Shown here: piece after piece, positions 5,501 through 5,916 of the stretch
Position numbering within the stretch: the stretch's first letter is position 1
Layout: every line of letters starts with the position of its first letter
Assembly (NCBI GenBank): GCA_929200455.1
Contig: CAKMZR010000103.1
Location: 1 to 5,916 of the forward strand
Direction of reading: 5' to 3'
Source: an uncultured Alphaproteobacteria bacterium
GTDB taxonomy: Bacteria; Pseudomonadota; Alphaproteobacteria; CAKMZR01
Length of the DNA stretch: 5,916 nucleotides
Made by a program: the position numbers and the translations under genes
Notes under the pieces: generated by a model
The model's input: the letters and a program-made list of their open reading frames with translations, nothing else
Databases searched by the model: none
Told to the model about the DNA's origin: nothing

Positions 5501-5916
5501 ATGTATAGAGAGAAGATGGAGAAAAAGTTGGCACGTATGAAGAAGTCTGAGATAGAGGGTATGTTTGGCGTGTGGTCGTTGAAGAATCCGGAGCCACGAG
5601 GGGAGCTTCATTATACGAATATTTACACGTTGTTGGTGGCGGTGGTGTTGTCGGCACAGGCGACGGACAAGGGGGTGAACAAGTGTACGGTTTCTTTATT
5701 TGAGAGGGTGGAGACGCCTTGGGCGATGTTGGAGTTGGGGGAGGAAGGGTTGAAGGAATACATTCGTTATATAGGTCTTTATCATACGAAGGCGAAGAAT
5801 GTGATAAAGATGGCGGGCGAGTTGATAGAGCGCCACGGGGGTGAGGTGCCACGAGAGCGGGGAGACTTAGAAAAGTTGTCGGGCGTGGGTCGTAAGACGG
5901 CGAATGTGGTTTTGAA
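5501..5916 (+). CDS. nth: Endonuclease III (C-terminus beyond right edge)
   Basis: Nth is a bifunctional DNA glycosylase/AP lyase that removes oxidised pyrimidines in base excision repair. The frame is open from 5501 to the edge (138 codons plus two bases). With residue numbers counted from the ATG at 5516, family signatures are LLVAVVLSAQATDKGVNK (39-56), YIRYIGLYHTKAKNVI (82-97), GGEVPRER (108-115) and the helix-hairpin-helix LSGVGRKTANVV (121-132), with Lys127 at the catalytic lysine position. The catalytic Asp and the [4Fe-4S] cluster cysteines expected in the C-terminal half lie outside the window. The helix-hairpin-helix has Ser where the usual motif is LPGVG. Three in-frame starts are possible (5501, 5516, 5537): the first has the best ribosome binding site, whereas the last gives the N-terminus most like other alphaproteobacterial Nth. 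The gene diverges from cobS and uses G/T-ending codons (11 of 15 Leu codons are TTG), the mirror image of the minus-strand genes. Confidence 0.93.
   Translation, partial: MYREKMEKKLARMKKSEIEGMFGVWSLKNPEPRGELHYTNIYTLLVAVVLSAQATDKGVNKCTVSLFERVETPWAMLELGEEGLKEYIRYIGLYHTKAKNVIKMAGELIERHGGEVPRERGDLEKLSGVGRKTANVVL

Noticed and set aside
5424..5852. Minus-strand open frame antisense to nth that would overlap the cobS start
   Set aside because: It is Pro/Ser/Thr-rich with no motif, and the plus strand carries an unmistakable endonuclease III; it is a shadow of biased codon use.

Overview
The window looks like a piece of an alphaproteobacterial chromosome of moderate GC content. The main evidence is an adjacent cobS-cobT pair of the aerobic cobaltochelatase type, a class 2 (quinone-linked) dihydroorotate dehydrogenase, and an endonuclease III whose N-terminal part reads like alphaproteobacterial Nth. 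I cannot place it more precisely; a Rhodospirillales-like or host-associated lineage is only a guess.

Layout: five genes lie on the minus strand, read from right to left: cobS (5427-4444), cobT (4417-2540), pyrD (2543-1446), a small FliL-like membrane-anchored protein (1327-890) and plsX (875 to the left edge, incomplete). cobS and cobT are 26 bases apart. The cobT stop and pyrD start overlap as ATGA. A 118-base gap (1328-1445) precedes the FliL-like gene, and plsX follows that gene after 14 bases. On the plus strand, nth (endonuclease III) starts divergently from cobS across a 73-base intergenic region and runs off the right edge. No RNA gene, mobile element, CRISPR array or clear terminator was seen.

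Functions: CobS (AAA+ ATPase) and CobT (acidic linker plus VWA/MIDAS domain) form the ATPase part of a metal-insertion machine that needs the large CobN subunit, which is not in this window. PyrD makes orotate for pyrimidines, PlsX makes acyl-phosphate for phospholipids, and Nth repairs oxidised pyrimidines. The genes are joined by spacing rather than by one pathway; nothing else of cobalamin synthesis is present here.

The most unusual property is compositional. The plus strand is strongly G+T enriched whichever strand encodes the gene. Minus-strand genes use C/A-ending codons (for example CTC for Leu), while nth uses G/T-ending codons (TTG). This skew goes with weak or absent Shine-Dalgarno sequences on the minus strand, three strict G-quadruplex motifs on the plus strand inside pyrD and cobT, and many long antisense shadow frames that I do not regard as genes. 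I did not find a convincing new defence, mobile or RNA system.
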